A stretch of DNA of 64,000 nucleotides from Carboxylicivirga taeanensis (GTDB lineage Bacteria > Bacteroidota > Bacteroidia > Bacteroidales > Marinilabiliaceae), in assembly GCF_051851475.1 (NCBI RefSeq), contig NZ_JBPUSJ010000001.1, positions 310,001 through 374,000 of the forward strand. Reading direction: 5' to 3'. The position numbers and the translations under genes were made by a program. How positions within the stretch are numbered: position 1 is the stretch's first letter; every line of letters begins with the position of its first letter. Positions 44,615 through 54,203 of the stretch are shown piece after piece. Below the pieces are notes generated by a model. It was not told the DNA's origin, ran no database searches, and was given only the letters and a program-made list of their open reading frames with translations.

Positions 44615-45145
44615 TTAAATCGCTGAAAGAAAGGCTAGCGATTTTTCAATCTGTGAATACTTGACGTCTTTATTAACTATACGTCCCTCACCGTCAATAA
44701 GAATATTAACCGGCTGATTGATGTTATACATCGTGCTAATGCTACTGTTGATTCCCTCGTAATCGCAAATATGCAGAAAGTCCGAGGTTTCATCTTGCTC
44801 AATGGCAAGGTGCAGTGGTGCTTTAAAGCGGTCTAGCGAAATACTTACTACCACAAATTCTTCGCCTTTATAAAAGCGCTCTTGCTTATACGTTTCGTAT
44901 AAACTATTCAGGTAGTAATTATTCATGCGAGACTGCGCATCGTATGACGCCCAAAAGTTTAGGAGAACCATTTTTCCTTCCAGGTTTTCCAAATTAAAAG
45001 GCGTACCATCGATGAGCGTAGCTTGAAAAGCGGGGGCTTTATTGCCTGCTTCCAAACCAACTAAAGGTTCCTGATTGTCAATCATAAATGACAAAAAGGA
45101 CATGCCCACAGTCACAGTAGCTAATATTAATTTTAGCTGCTTCAT
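44615..45145 (-). CDS. Thioredoxin-fold paralogue without CxxC
   Basis: A 176-residue secreted thioredoxin-fold protein (signal ILATVTVGMSFLSF). The position of the CxxC reads WASYDAQSR (residues 66-74), so both cysteines are replaced (Asp70 and Ser73), while the surrounding fold (PLVGLEAGNKAPAF, LLNFWAS, QPVNILIDGEGRI) is kept. Redox chemistry is therefore unlikely. It is upstream of and co-transcribed with the intact TlpA-like gene, and may bind or position a partner. Confidence 0.85.
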   Translation of the reverse strand: MKQLKLILATVTVGMSFLSFMIDNQEPLVGLEAGNKAPAFQATLIDGTPFNLENLEGKMVLLNFWASYDAQSRMNNYYLNSLYETYKQERFYKGEEFVVVSISLDRFKAPLHLAIEQDETSDFLHICDYEGINSSISTMYNINQPVNILIDGEGRIVNKDVKYSQIEKSLAFLSAI

Positions 45146-45258
45146 GATACATTAATTGAAATTAATCTTCGGTGTAAAGTTTCAGAAAAATAAATGAGGT
45201 ATTTATTCTTTTTAGATAAACATGCGGTATTCTGTGATAAGTGTCTGAATTCTGAGTG

Positions 45259-45289
45259 CAAAATTAGGGTTTGCCCTATATTCTTGCAA
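45259..45289 (-). promoter_or_regulatory. Promoter of the thioredoxin-fold pair
   Basis: On the minus strand TTG (45289-45287), a 20-bp spacer and TAATTTTG (45266-45259) match the Bacteroidota promoter, giving a leader of about 105 nt. Apart from this and the murA terminator I see nothing in 45146-45459. Confidence 0.65.
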
Positions 45290-45389
45290 CCGTTTATGGC
45301 CTTGTAATTGTTAAATCTATTTTTATATTAAGCAATGAAGCTCCATAATAAACTAATAATCAAATACTTGAAAAATAGAGCCACAAAAA

Positions 45390-45433
45390 ATAGCCTTAAA
45401 AATCATCCTGCAAAGGACTCTTTTCAAGGCTAA
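45390..45433 (-). terminator. Terminator after murA
   Basis: On the minus strand, TAGCCTTGAAAA and TTTTTAAGGCTA pair across an 18-base loop, followed by TTTTTTG. Confidence 0.75.
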
Positions 45434-45459
45434 AATAATTTAACGATTGTTAATTATAT

Positions 45460-46764
45460 CTAAACTCGCTTAATGCGTGCTCCCAATTTCTGAAGGCGAC
45501 CATCAATGTTCTGATAACCACGATCAATCTGTTCAATATTTTGAATGGTGCTTTTTCCTTGAGCAGACAAAGCAGCGATTAGCAGCGCAACACCTGCTCT
45601 AATATCGGGCGAAGTTAGGTTAGCTCCTCTCAAGGCATTCTCCTTATTCAAGCCGATAACGGTGGCGCGATGCGGATCACATAAAATAATGCGCGCACCC
45701 ATATCAATGAGCTTATCAACAAAGAACAAGCGACTTTCGAACATTTTTTGATGGATGAGTACACTGCCACGTGCCTGAGTTGCAACTACCAAAAATACAC
45801 TTAGTAAATCGGGTGTAAGTCCGGGCCAGGGCGCATCTGCAATGGTCATAATAGAGCCATCAATAAAGGTATCGATCTCATAATGCTCTTGTGTAGGAAT
45901 GTAAATATCGTCTCCAACCACCTGCAGGTTAATTCCCATTCGTTTGAACATCATAGGAATAATCCCCAACTGATCGACTGCTACATTTTTAATCGTTATT
46001 TCAGAGCTGGTCATCGCAGCCATACCAATAAAACTTCCGATTTCAATCATGTCGGGCAGAATGGTATGCTCACATCCTGTCAGTTCTGAAACACCTTCAA
46101 TTTCCAACAGGTTGGACCCAACTCCTGAGATTTTGGCCCCCATGCTATTTAGCATTTTTGAAAGTTGCTGCAAATAGGGTTCGCAGGCCGCATTATAGAT
46201 GGTCGTTTTTCCGGGCGTTAAGACAGCCGCCATCAAAATATTAGCGGTTCCCGTAACTGAGGCTTCATCGAGCAACATATAAGTACCCTTCATGTGGGTG
46301 GCCTCAACGGTATAAAAGATATCCTCGGCATCGAAATTAAATTGAGCACCCAGCTTTTCAAAACCAATAAAATGGGTATCCAGTCGCCTTCTGCCAATTT
46401 TATCGCCCCCGGGCTTTGGAAAATAGGCTTTTCCATACCGAGCTAAAAGTGGCCCCATAATCATGATTGATCCACGTAAAGATGAAGCTCTTCGTTTGAA
46501 ATCTTTGGTTTGAAGAAATTCCAAATTAACATCAGCCGCCGTAAATTCACATGTATTCCGGTCAATGCGATTAATAACCACACCCATTTCTGCCAATAGA
46601 TCGATCAGATTATTAACATCAACAATGTCAGGAATATTGTTAATTGTAACTTTCTCGGGGGTTAGTAAAACTGCGCAAATAACCTGTAACGCTTCATTTT
46701 TTGCACCTTGTGGTGTAATCTCTCCTTTCAGACGGTATCCGCCCTCAATTTCAAAACAATTCAT
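45460..46764 (-). CDS. murA: UDP-N-acetylglucosamine 1-carboxyvinyltransferase
   Basis: A 434-residue enolpyruvyl transferase catalysing the first committed step of peptidoglycan synthesis, in the cytoplasm. KNEALQ near residue 22, RRASSLRGSIMIMGPLLARYG and PGGDKIGRRRLDTH place the active-site loop clearly. The loop residue equal to Cys115 of the E. coli enzyme is Asp121 (PGGD rather than PGGC). The Asp form is active in other bacteria and is not alkylated by fosfomycin. It follows a DUF4290 gene by 26 bp, a usual Bacteroidota pairing. Confidence 0.97.
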   Translation of the reverse strand: MNCFEIEGGYRLKGEITPQGAKNEALQVICAVLLTPEKVTINNIPDIVDVNNLIDLLAEMGVVINRIDRNTCEFTAADVNLEFLQTKDFKRRASSLRGSIMIMGPLLARYGKAYFPKPGGDKIGRRRLDTHFIGFEKLGAQFNFDAEDIFYTVEATHMKGTYMLLDEASVTGTANILMAAVLTPGKTTIYNAACEPYLQQLSKMLNSMGAKISGVGSNLLEIEGVSELTGCEHTILPDMIEIGSFIGMAAMTSSEITIKNVAVDQLGIIPMMFKRMGINLQVVGDDIYIPTQEHYEIDTFIDGSIMTIADAPWPGLTPDLLSVFLVVATQARGSVLIHQKMFESRLFFVDKLIDMGARIILCDPHRATVIGLNKENALRGANLTSPDIRAGVALLIAALSAQGKSTIQNIEQIDRGYQNIDGRLQKLGARIKRV

Positions 46765-46790
46765 TATGTCAAGGTCTAAAAGATAACTAG

Positions 46791-47393
46791 CTACTTTTTC
46801 CGGGGTTTGGGCTGTGGTCTTTTCTTTCCGCGAGTGCGGTTTTGCTGCTGCTCTTTAAACTCAGCCAGCTTGGTTCCTTCAGGAATGGTTAGTTTACCTT
46901 TTGATAGGCGCTGAAGATCATCGAAAACACGATCGTCAGTCACCGAATCTTTGTGCCAAATAAACAGTGATTTTTTCATATGATTGGCAATCATCACCAT
47001 CAAGTGTTCTCTTTCGGTTTCATCCTCTAAAAGAATTGCCTGCTCAATCATCTTCTCCACTAGTTCACCGTAATGCTTGTAGGAGATTTTACTGTTTTTA
47101 TAGGGAATTTTATCAGGCCGCTTGGTCAGTGCTTCCTTTTCCAACAACTCGTATGGGTAGTCGATATCCAACTTAAAATCAGCCATTATAGCCAAGTGAT
47201 CCCATAGCTTATGTTTAAAATCATTAACATCGCGTAAATGCGGGAACATATTCCCCATGATGCCAATGATCGTTTTGGCGCATTTGGTTCTCTCTTCTCG
47301 ATCCTCAATGGTTACCGCATGGTTAACCATTTTCTGAATATGACGGCCATATTCGGGCAGAATCAAATTTTTACGATTAGAATTGTAATCCAT
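46791..47393 (-). CDS. DUF4290 protein
   Basis: A 200-residue cytoplasmic protein, mostly helical (YGRHIQKMVNHAVTIEDREERTKCAKTIIGIMGN, then LEKEALTKRPDKIPYKNSKI), with a strongly basic tail of Lys, Arg and Pro that could bind nucleic acid. It belongs to DUF4290, which occurs almost only in Bacteroidota, next to murA. No function is known. The two genes are 26 bp apart and likely form one transcript. Confidence 0.85.
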   Translation of the reverse strand: MDYNSNRKNLILPEYGRHIQKMVNHAVTIEDREERTKCAKTIIGIMGNMFPHLRDVNDFKHKLWDHLAIMADFKLDIDYPYELLEKEALTKRPDKIPYKNSKISYKHYGELVEKMIEQAILLEDETEREHLMVMIANHMKKSLFIWHKDSVTDDRVFDDLQRLSKGKLTIPEGTKLAEFKEQQQNRTRGKKRPQPKPRKK

Positions 47394-47525
47394 TAATAGG
47401 TATTAAAATCTTAACTAGTTTACATCCTTCAAACGGCGGTTGTTTTTCGGAACTGTCTTTTTATAATTACTTTCGGAGTAGTGTTACCTTGTTGTTTATT
47501 AGCGCAGTAACTGAATGCCACAAAA

Positions 47526-49805
47526 CTAAGTCAAAATTTTTAGTTTGGCAAATTTGAGTAGTAATTGTTTCTGCCCTGCATTAATGAACTTAACAGTTGC
47601 TTTCATATTTGGAGCAACGCCCTCAATACTAATCACCTCGCCTTGACCAAAACGTTCATGTTCAACCCGGGAGCCTACCTGTAAACCGTTTGTATTAGAA
47701 GCCTGGAATGCGATTTTGGGTTTATCGGCTGCTGACCCGCCAGTATAATTCATACGGATACGCGGCTTAACTGTTGATGATGACGAGTTAGCCAATGGTT
47801 TTCTGAAGGCTGGTTGTGGGCGTTCGTTGCCAGCAAAATCCTCTGGGTTAATATCCAGAAATGACTGATCGATGTCGCCAATAAAGCGGCTTGGCCGGCT
47901 ATAGGTTAATTCGCCATATTTATAGCGCGACCTTGCAAATGAAATGGTCGCATTTTGTTCGGCCCGCGTGATAGCCACATAAAACAGGCGTCGTTCTTCT
48001 TCTAGACTCTTCTCACTATCGGTGGATTGTGTGGCCGGGAACAGCCCCTCCTCGACTCCAACAATGTAGACGTTTTTAAACTCCAACCCCTTGGCCGAAT
48101 GAATTGTCATCAGTGTGACTTTATCAATATCGTCTGTCTTTTCATTATCCTGATCAGTCAGTAGTGCTACATCTTCCAGGAAATTGACTAGTTGCGCCGG
48201 TTCTCCTTCCTCCTGTTTACTCTCGGTAAAATCCTTGATACCATTCAATAACTCATCAATATTGTCGATACGCCCTTGTCCTTCAATGGACTTGTCATTA
48301 TGCAAATCTTTCATCATTCCACTGGCCGATGCAATTTCAGCAGCCAGCTCATAGGCAGACAAGTTTTCGAGCTGCGCCTTAAACTGTGCGATGAGCGCCA
48401 CGAAAGATGCCAGTTTCTTTTGTGTCCCGGCATTAATGCCTAACTGTCCTATATTGGGATTGATTAAAATATTCCACAGGCTCTGATCACTGGCGTCGGC
48501 TGCGGCCGTTAGTCTATCCATAGTGGTTTTACCAATGCCACGTGCCGGATAATTGATGACTCGCTTCAGTGCCTCCTGATCGGATGGGTTGATTGTGAGT
48601 CTGAAATAAGCCAATAAATCTTTGACCTCCTTGCGCTGATAAAAGGATAGGCCACCATAAATCTTATAAGGAAAGTTCTTCTTCCGCAGGGCCTCCTCAA
48701 AAACCCTCGACTGTGCATTGGTGCGATACAGTATGGCAAAATCTTTGAAGTCGCACCGTTCTTTCATGCGCTTTTCGAAGATGTCGTTGGTAATCAAAAA
48801 CCCCTCTTCAATATCAGAATAAGCTTTCAGCACCTTTACTCGCTGGCCTTCATCGTTGGCCGAAAATACGTTTTTTTGTATCTGCCCCCTGTTTTTAGCG
48901 ATGATGCTATTGGCTGCATTCACAATATTTTGGGACGAGCGATAGTTTTGCTCCAGTTTGAAAAGTTTATAGCCGGGATAGTCATTCCTGAAATTGAGGA
49001 TATTTTCGATTTTAGCACCCCTGAAACTATAAATGCTCTGAGCATCGTCGCCCACCACACATATATTGTTATGCCTCTCGGCCAGTCGCTTAATAATGAG
49101 GTATTGTGAGTAATTCGTATCCTGATACTCATCGACCATCACATAATCAAACTGCTCCTGGTATTTTTTCAGCACATCCGGAAAATCTCTAAACAGAATA
49201 TTCGTGTTCAATAATAAATCATCAAAATCCATCGCGCCTGATTTATAGCACTCTTTCATGTATTGTGCATAAATCTCATAAATCATAGGCATTTGAGAGG
49301 CTTTATCGTGAGCTGTTCGATTAACATCGCGGGCATACACAACCGGCGTCACCAAATCATTTTTAGCAGCCGAAATGCGAGATAGCACACTGCCTGGCTT
49401 GTAGGCCTTCTCATTCAGTTTCATTCGCTTTACAATACTCTTTATCAGGTTTTTTGAGTCCTGAGTATCGTAAATGGTGAAGGTAGACGGATAGCCCAGG
49501 TGCTTGGATTCGTAACGCAAGATACGCGCAAAAATTGAATGGAAAGTTCCCATCCACAAGCTTCCAGCCATGCCTTGTCCAACCACCGCACCAATACGCT
49601 CTTTCATTTCTTTAGCAGCCTTGTTGGTAAAGGTGAGTGCCAATACCCGATAGGGCTTAACACCTTGCTGCAAAAGATGAGCAATGCGAAAAGTCAACAC
49701 ACGTGTCTTACCAGAACCTGCTCCTGCTATCACCAGCGAAGGGCCCTCCGTTTCAACCACGGCACTTCGTTGGGCGTCATTTAATCCCTCTAAATAATCC
49801 TGCAC
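47526..49805 (-). CDS. ATP-dependent DNA helicase PcrA/UvrD
   Basis: A 759-residue superfamily 1A helicase used in repair and replication restart. Walker A VIAGAGSGKTRVL, Walker B VMVDEYQDTN, the QSIYSFRGA motif III, the EQNYRSSQNI motif IV, and VTLMTIHSAKGLEFKNVY near the end are complete, and a PcrA-type C-terminus is present. I place the start at a GTG (49805) giving MQDYLEGLNDAQ. A longer frame begins at TTG 49841, but that codon overlaps a TATTTTTG -7 element (49846-49839). The start remains uncertain by 12 codons. Confidence 0.9.
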   Translation of the reverse strand: MQDYLEGLNDAQRSAVVETEGPSLVIAGAGSGKTRVLTFRIAHLLQQGVKPYRVLALTFTNKAAKEMKERIGAVVGQGMAGSLWMGTFHSIFARILRYESKHLGYPSTFTIYDTQDSKNLIKSIVKRMKLNEKAYKPGSVLSRISAAKNDLVTPVVYARDVNRTAHDKASQMPMIYEIYAQYMKECYKSGAMDFDDLLLNTNILFRDFPDVLKKYQEQFDYVMVDEYQDTNYSQYLIIKRLAERHNNICVVGDDAQSIYSFRGAKIENILNFRNDYPGYKLFKLEQNYRSSQNIVNAANSIIAKNRGQIQKNVFSANDEGQRVKVLKAYSDIEEGFLITNDIFEKRMKERCDFKDFAILYRTNAQSRVFEEALRKKNFPYKIYGGLSFYQRKEVKDLLAYFRLTINPSDQEALKRVINYPARGIGKTTMDRLTAAADASDQSLWNILINPNIGQLGINAGTQKKLASFVALIAQFKAQLENLSAYELAAEIASASGMMKDLHNDKSIEGQGRIDNIDELLNGIKDFTESKQEEGEPAQLVNFLEDVALLTDQDNEKTDDIDKVTLMTIHSAKGLEFKNVYIVGVEEGLFPATQSTDSEKSLEEERRLFYVAITRAEQNATISFARSRYKYGELTYSRPSRFIGDIDQSFLDINPEDFAGNERPQPAFRKPLANSSSSTVKPRIRMNYTGGSAADKPKIAFQASNTNGLQVGSRVEHERFGQGEVISIEGVAPNMKATVKFINAGQKQLLLKFAKLKILT

Positions 49806-49916
49806 TATACTCTGATTTATAATTGACCAACTAATATGCAAAAATAGAAGTTCATTTCAATAGAACGAATTCGAAAGGTAATAATCTTATCCTTTTTATC
49901 GTTAGAAGATTTATTA

Positions 49917-49924
49917 TAGCTTTG
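49917..49924 (+). promoter_or_regulatory. Predicted -7 element of the T9SS cargo gene
   Basis: TAGCTTTG matches TAnnTTTG, about 70 bp before the ATG. No convincing -33 partner is seen. Confidence 0.35.
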
Positions 49925-49995
49925 AAAAGACAAAAGTTTGTTAGTTGTTAGACAGTAGTCCGTCAACTGTATATTGAGAATAAACACATTAAAAC

Positions 49996-51234
49996 ATGCA
50001 ATCAATATATTTAGTCGCTAGTCGCACACTCCTTTTTCTATTGGTTTTTTTTGTAGGAGCACCCCTTTATGCACAAATCACTTCCAATGCGTTTTACACC
50101 GAACCTACACAATACGGTGACGGTGACACCGAAGATCCTGTGTTTTTTTACACCAACATCAATTCGGCTGTTTTAACGGCTCCATCATATAGTGAAAATT
50201 ACGATTTTTTCTGGTACAGCTATTCTACTTCAACTGGCAGCTTCAGCACCGAAGTGCATACCGAACTTAATAACTCCACCTCATCTATCTCCAACATAGT
50301 TGAAAATGGGTACATGGTTAGCATCCGTAATGGCGCTGAAGTTGTGGATGAGTTCTACTGCTGGAACTTTGTCCCGGCCGCTCAGCTTGATTCCATTGGC
50401 ACCCCGTTTGCTTCCTGCGATAACCTCCGACTGACAGCTTATACAAAAAACAAAACATTAACCTACTATAAACACAAAAGTGACCACACTCCTTTAACGG
50501 TTGATTATGGCTTTGAATGGTATTCATCACCAGCTGGTCCAATCAATAATGAAACAGACTTTACCTCGCTTATACAAGCCCCCACTGAGGACACGGAATA
50601 CTCTGTTGCTGTAGGTGGCAAGTTTGCTGCTGGCATGCAAGTGGCTGAAGCCACTTTAGCCTACCAGGCCATAGCTGTTGAAGCCAAATTTACCTTTGAA
50701 ACCGAAGGCACCGCCGACAACGAGGCCACCGAAGGATCAGCCCCACTCGTTGTGCGTTTCACCGATGAATCAGCCGGAAAAGTCAGCGACTGGGAGTGGA
50801 CCTTTGGTGATGCCGGTAAAGATTTTGTAGCCAACCCTATTTTCACATTCCAAAAATATGCGGAAAACGGCTATCCGGTAGTACTGATTGTCAGAAATAC
50901 TGAATCGGAATGCGAAAGCGAAACTGCCCCCGAGGTTTTTACGGTTAATGAGATGGTTGTTAGCGCTCCCAATGCTTTTACTCCGTTTAGCTCACCAGAG
51001 CAAAACGATGAATTCAGGGTGTTTTATCGCTCCGTTAAGAAGTTTACAATGCTAATTTATAACCGCTGGGGCCGAAAAGTGTATCAATCAAGCAATCCTG
51101 ATGCAGGTTGGGATGGACGCATTGGCAGCCGAAAGGCCGAGCCAGGGGTTTACTTCTACAAGATTGAGGCGGAAGGCTTTAATCCTAAAGAAAAAGTCAA
51201 TCTGGATGGCGTGGTTCACTTAATCATCAACTAA
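49996..51234 (+). CDS. PKD-domain protein with T9SS type B sorting domain
   Basis: A 412-residue secreted protein with signal RTLLFLLVFFVGAPLYAQ. A PKD-like domain (about 225-310) carries VRFTDESAGKVSDWEWTFGD. The last 90 residues are a gliding-motility-associated (CHU_C, type B) sorting domain: APNAFTPFSSPEQNDEF, FTMLIYNRWGRKVYQS and GVYFYKIEAEG. This routes the protein through the type IX system, to which GldD (57 kb) belongs. The N-terminal 220 residues are beta-rich and unassigned. It is a single-gene unit ending in a terminator. Confidence 0.88.
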   Translation: MQSIYLVASRTLLFLLVFFVGAPLYAQITSNAFYTEPTQYGDGDTEDPVFFYTNINSAVLTAPSYSENYDFFWYSYSTSTGSFSTEVHTELNNSTSSISNIVENGYMVSIRNGAEVVDEFYCWNFVPAAQLDSIGTPFASCDNLRLTAYTKNKTLTYYKHKSDHTPLTVDYGFEWYSSPAGPINNETDFTSLIQAPTEDTEYSVAVGGKFAAGMQVAEATLAYQAIAVEAKFTFETEGTADNEATEGSAPLVVRFTDESAGKVSDWEWTFGDAGKDFVANPIFTFQKYAENGYPVVLIVRNTESECESETAPEVFTVNEMVVSAPNAFTPFSSPEQNDEFRVFYRSVKKFTMLIYNRWGRKVYQSSNPDAGWDGRIGSRKAEPGVYFYKIEAEGFNPKEKVNLDGVVHLIIN

Positions 51235-51277
51235 GCGTACCCTAAGTCTCAATCGAAATTCATTACTAATTAGAGCA

Positions 51278-51305
51278 TAAAAAAGGAGGGTAGCCCCTCC
51301 TTTTC
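51278..51305. terminator. Bidirectional terminator
   Basis: AAAAGGAGGG-TAG-CCCCTCCTTTT lies between convergent genes (T9SS cargo and EF-G-like) and has A and T runs on the two sides. Confidence 0.88.
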
Positions 51306-51309
51306 CTAT

Positions 51310-53466
51310 TTAGTCTTCTTTGTCCTCTTCTTCGAAAGCTTTAATCAGATCAGCCTGAATTTCAGGCGGCACTTTGTCATATTGAGCAAACGACATGGTA
51401 TAAAAAGCTCGGCCTCCGGTAATACTACTCAACGATGTGGAGTATTTATTCATCTCCTTCAGCGGCACCTTGGCTTTGATAACCTCGAAGCCTTTTTCAC
51501 TCGACATGCCTTCAATCATTGCACGGCGTCCCTGCAAATCACTCATCACATCGCCCATGCGGTCACTTGGCACTTTAACTTCTACATTGTAGATAGGCTC
51601 CAAAATTTTAGGCGCCGCATTTTTAAAGGCCTGGCTAAATGCATGTCGACCAGCCAGCTTAAATGAAATCTCATTGGAGTCTACCTGGTGCATCTTGCCA
51701 TCATACACCCACACTCTGATATCGCGAGCATAAGAGCCGGTTAAAGGTCCTTCTTCCATCTTCTCCATAATCCCTTTGAGGATGGCCGGCATAAAGCGCG
51801 CATCAATGGCTCCACCAACAATACAGTTGTTGTATACAAGCTTACCTCCCCAAGGCAGTTTAAGCTCTTCAGTACCTTTCACATTCAATTTAATCTCCTG
51901 TCCATCCAGCTTCATCGAACCAGGTGTTGGCATATCCTCGTAATAAGGTTCAATAATCATGTGCACTTCGCCAAATTGACCGGAGCCGCCTGATTGTTTT
52001 TTATGACGATAGTCTGCTCGCGCTACTTTTGTAATGGTTTCACGATAAGGAATGCGAGGCTTGAGAAACTCCACCTCAATTTTATCATTGTTCTCAATGC
52101 GCCATTTCATGGTGTTCAGGTGGAACTCTCCCATTCCATACACAATAATTTGCTTCAACTCTTTTGAGTATTCAATACTAAGCGTCGGGTCCTCCTCGTG
52201 CATGCGCTGCAATACTTCACCTAGTTTTTCCTCATCGCTTTCATTAACGGCCTTGATGGCTGTTCGGTATTTTGGATTTGGATACTTGATAGCTTCGAAA
52301 ATATAATCGGTCCCTTTGGTATTCAGGGTATGGTTGGTATGTGTTTCTTTCAGCTTGACGGTCACCCCAATATCGCCAGCAACCAGTTTTTCTACTTTAT
52401 GTCGATTATTTCCGGCCACACAATAAAGCTGAGCAATTCGCTCTTTAGCATTCCGGTTAGCATTAATTAAATCCATGCCTTCCTGCACCTGACCAGACAT
52501 TACCTTAAAATAAGATACTTCTCCCAAGTGAGGTTCGATACTCGTTTTGAAAACAAACAGTGAAGTCGGGCCATTAACATCGTAAGGCACTTCTGTGCCA
52601 TCATTAGTAACTGGCACAGGCATATCCGACACATTTGGCACCACATTACCTAAAAACTCCATTAGGCGGCGACCTCCCATATCTTTCTTAGCCGACACAC
52701 AAAATACAGGAAACATATCTCTTGCAATTAAGCCCTTGCGAATACCCTGCCGCATTTGATCTTCGTTCAAAGTCCCTTCTTCGAAATACAACTCCATCAA
52801 CGATTCATCGTTTTCAGCAGCTGCCTCCACCAATGTATTATGCAATTCGTCTGCCTTCTCTTTTTGATCAGCAGGAATATCTAAAATTTGTGGCTCACCT
52901 CCATCGGCTCCCCACTGATACATTTTCATCTTCAACACATCAACAACCGCATTAAAGTCGGGCCCCAGATTAACCGGATATTGAACAATGACCACTTTTT
53001 TTCCGAACACTTCTTTAGACTGGTCGATGGTTTGCTCAAAATTAGCTTTTTCATGGTCCAGCTGATTCACCACGAAAATGACGGGTTTTTGATGCTCTTC
53101 GGTATACCTGAAAAGATTTTCGGTCCCCACCTCAACGCCTTGAGTGGCGTTTAGTAGCATTAAAGCAGTATCTGTTACATTTAGTGAGGTAATTGCGCCT
53201 CCAATAAAATCATCAGAGCCAGGACAATCCAGAATATTGAACTTGCGCCCCAGGTACTCGGTAAACAAAACCGACGAAAAAACCGAGTAGCCATATTCAT
53301 GCTCCACTCGGTGATAATCTGAAACTGTGTTATTACTCTCAACGTCGCCACGACGTTTAATGACCCCGCCTTCGAAAAGCATAGCTTCAGCCAGGGTGGT
53401 TTTACCCGAGCCGCTACCACCGAGTAGCGCCAGGTTTTTTATTTGATCAGCTTGGTAAACTTTCAT
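51310..53466 (-). CDS. Elongation factor G paralogue (EF-G2-like)
   Basis: A 718-residue five-domain EF-G-type translational GTPase. It is divergent in the G domain: P-loop GGSGSGKT (16-23) and G3 DCPGSDDF (80-87), where the catalytic His of canonical EF-G (DTPGHVDF) is Ser84; G4 reads NQLDHEK. The domain IV tip region (YRETITKVARADYRHKKQSGGSGQFGEVHM) and domain V (PLKEMNKYSTSLSSITGGRA) are preserved, so ribosome binding is expected. Bacteroides EF-G2, a starvation-linked paralogue reported to work without GTP hydrolysis, is the closest described protein. It stands alone, with no ribosomal genes nearby, so it is probably not the housekeeping EF-G. Confidence 0.87.
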   Translation of the reverse strand: MKVYQADQIKNLALLGGSGSGKTTLAEAMLFEGGVIKRRGDVESNNTVSDYHRVEHEYGYSVFSSVLFTEYLGRKFNILDCPGSDDFIGGAITSLNVTDTALMLLNATQGVEVGTENLFRYTEEHQKPVIFVVNQLDHEKANFEQTIDQSKEVFGKKVVIVQYPVNLGPDFNAVVDVLKMKMYQWGADGGEPQILDIPADQKEKADELHNTLVEAAAENDESLMELYFEEGTLNEDQMRQGIRKGLIARDMFPVFCVSAKKDMGGRRLMEFLGNVVPNVSDMPVPVTNDGTEVPYDVNGPTSLFVFKTSIEPHLGEVSYFKVMSGQVQEGMDLINANRNAKERIAQLYCVAGNNRHKVEKLVAGDIGVTVKLKETHTNHTLNTKGTDYIFEAIKYPNPKYRTAIKAVNESDEEKLGEVLQRMHEEDPTLSIEYSKELKQIIVYGMGEFHLNTMKWRIENNDKIEVEFLKPRIPYRETITKVARADYRHKKQSGGSGQFGEVHMIIEPYYEDMPTPGSMKLDGQEIKLNVKGTEELKLPWGGKLVYNNCIVGGAIDARFMPAILKGIMEKMEEGPLTGSYARDIRVWVYDGKMHQVDSNEISFKLAGRHAFSQAFKNAAPKILEPIYNVEVKVPSDRMGDVMSDLQGRRAMIEGMSSEKGFEVIKAKVPLKEMNKYSTSLSSITGGRAFYTMSFAQYDKVPPEIQADLIKAFEEEDKED

Positions 53467-53718
53467 AAAGCTTAATTTAAGAGTTTATAAAATATTTAGG
53501 TAAAATATGGGTATCCGTAAAATTAGTAATATTTAAATAAGATGCAAGTCAATTGCGTGCAAACTAGCGCCCTGCGTAACACAATCGCCCACTGTTTTTA
53601 AAGGGATTTTATGATGTCTTTATCTTCTTCCTGATGCAGCTCTGTCGGACTCCATTCAACTTGGTTGAATTTGCGAGTTAATATCCGTAATTTGAGTCAT
53701 TCATTTAATCCTCGCACA

Positions 53719-54069
53719 ATGGTACTAGAAGGAGATGTTCAAAAGCTAAAAATGATCATTGAAGAAGATGACAAAGTCTATCAGCGACCTTTGTATGAGG
53801 CCATTGTGTTTGCCGCCAAAAAGTATAAAATGGCAGGTATCACAGTCACAAAAGGTATTATGTCGTATGGCCCCAACAGCTTGATAAACAACAGCAAAGT
53901 CTTCACAATCAGCGATAACATCCCCATCATAATCGAACTAATTGATCGCACGGAGCGCATCAACAGTTTCTCGGAGATAGCCACGAAACTAATTGAAAAA
54001 GCCAACTGTGGTGCAATCATTTATACAGAAAATGTAGAGGTGATATTATATAGAAGCAGCAGTAAGTAA
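53719..54069 (+). CDS. DUF190 PII-like protein
   Basis: A 116-residue protein of the DUF190 family, small ferredoxin-like (PII-like) folds of unknown role, often found beside crcB fluoride channels. The ATG at 53719 starts the family consensus (MVLEGDVQKLKMII); the 18 codons before it are not conserved and begin with TTG. GKPLYEAIV-type (QRPLYEAIVFAAKKYKMAGITVTKG) and the final VEVILY strand are seen. No crcB is adjacent here. Apart from this gene I see nothing in 53467-53718. Confidence 0.82.
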   Translation: MVLEGDVQKLKMIIEEDDKVYQRPLYEAIVFAAKKYKMAGITVTKGIMSYGPNSLINNSKVFTISDNIPIIIELIDRTERINSFSEIATKLIEKANCGAIIYTENVEVILYRSSSK

Positions 54070-54150
54070 GTCATCACCCAGCTTTTATTGAGTTCCTGCA
54101 ACTACAGAAACGGTTCCTATCCCATCTTGCGCACCCACCTGAAAGTAAAG

Positions 54151-54182
54151 TTTGGTCATGACTTGATTCGTACTTATATTTG
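54151..54182 (+). promoter_or_regulatory. Promoter of the PafA-like gene
   Basis: TTTG (54151-54154), 20-bp spacer and TATATTTG (54175-54182) form a full Bacteroidota promoter, 21 bp before the ATG chosen. Confidence 0.7.
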
Positions 54183-54203
54183 GCGCGAATTTCAACAGAC
54201 GCT

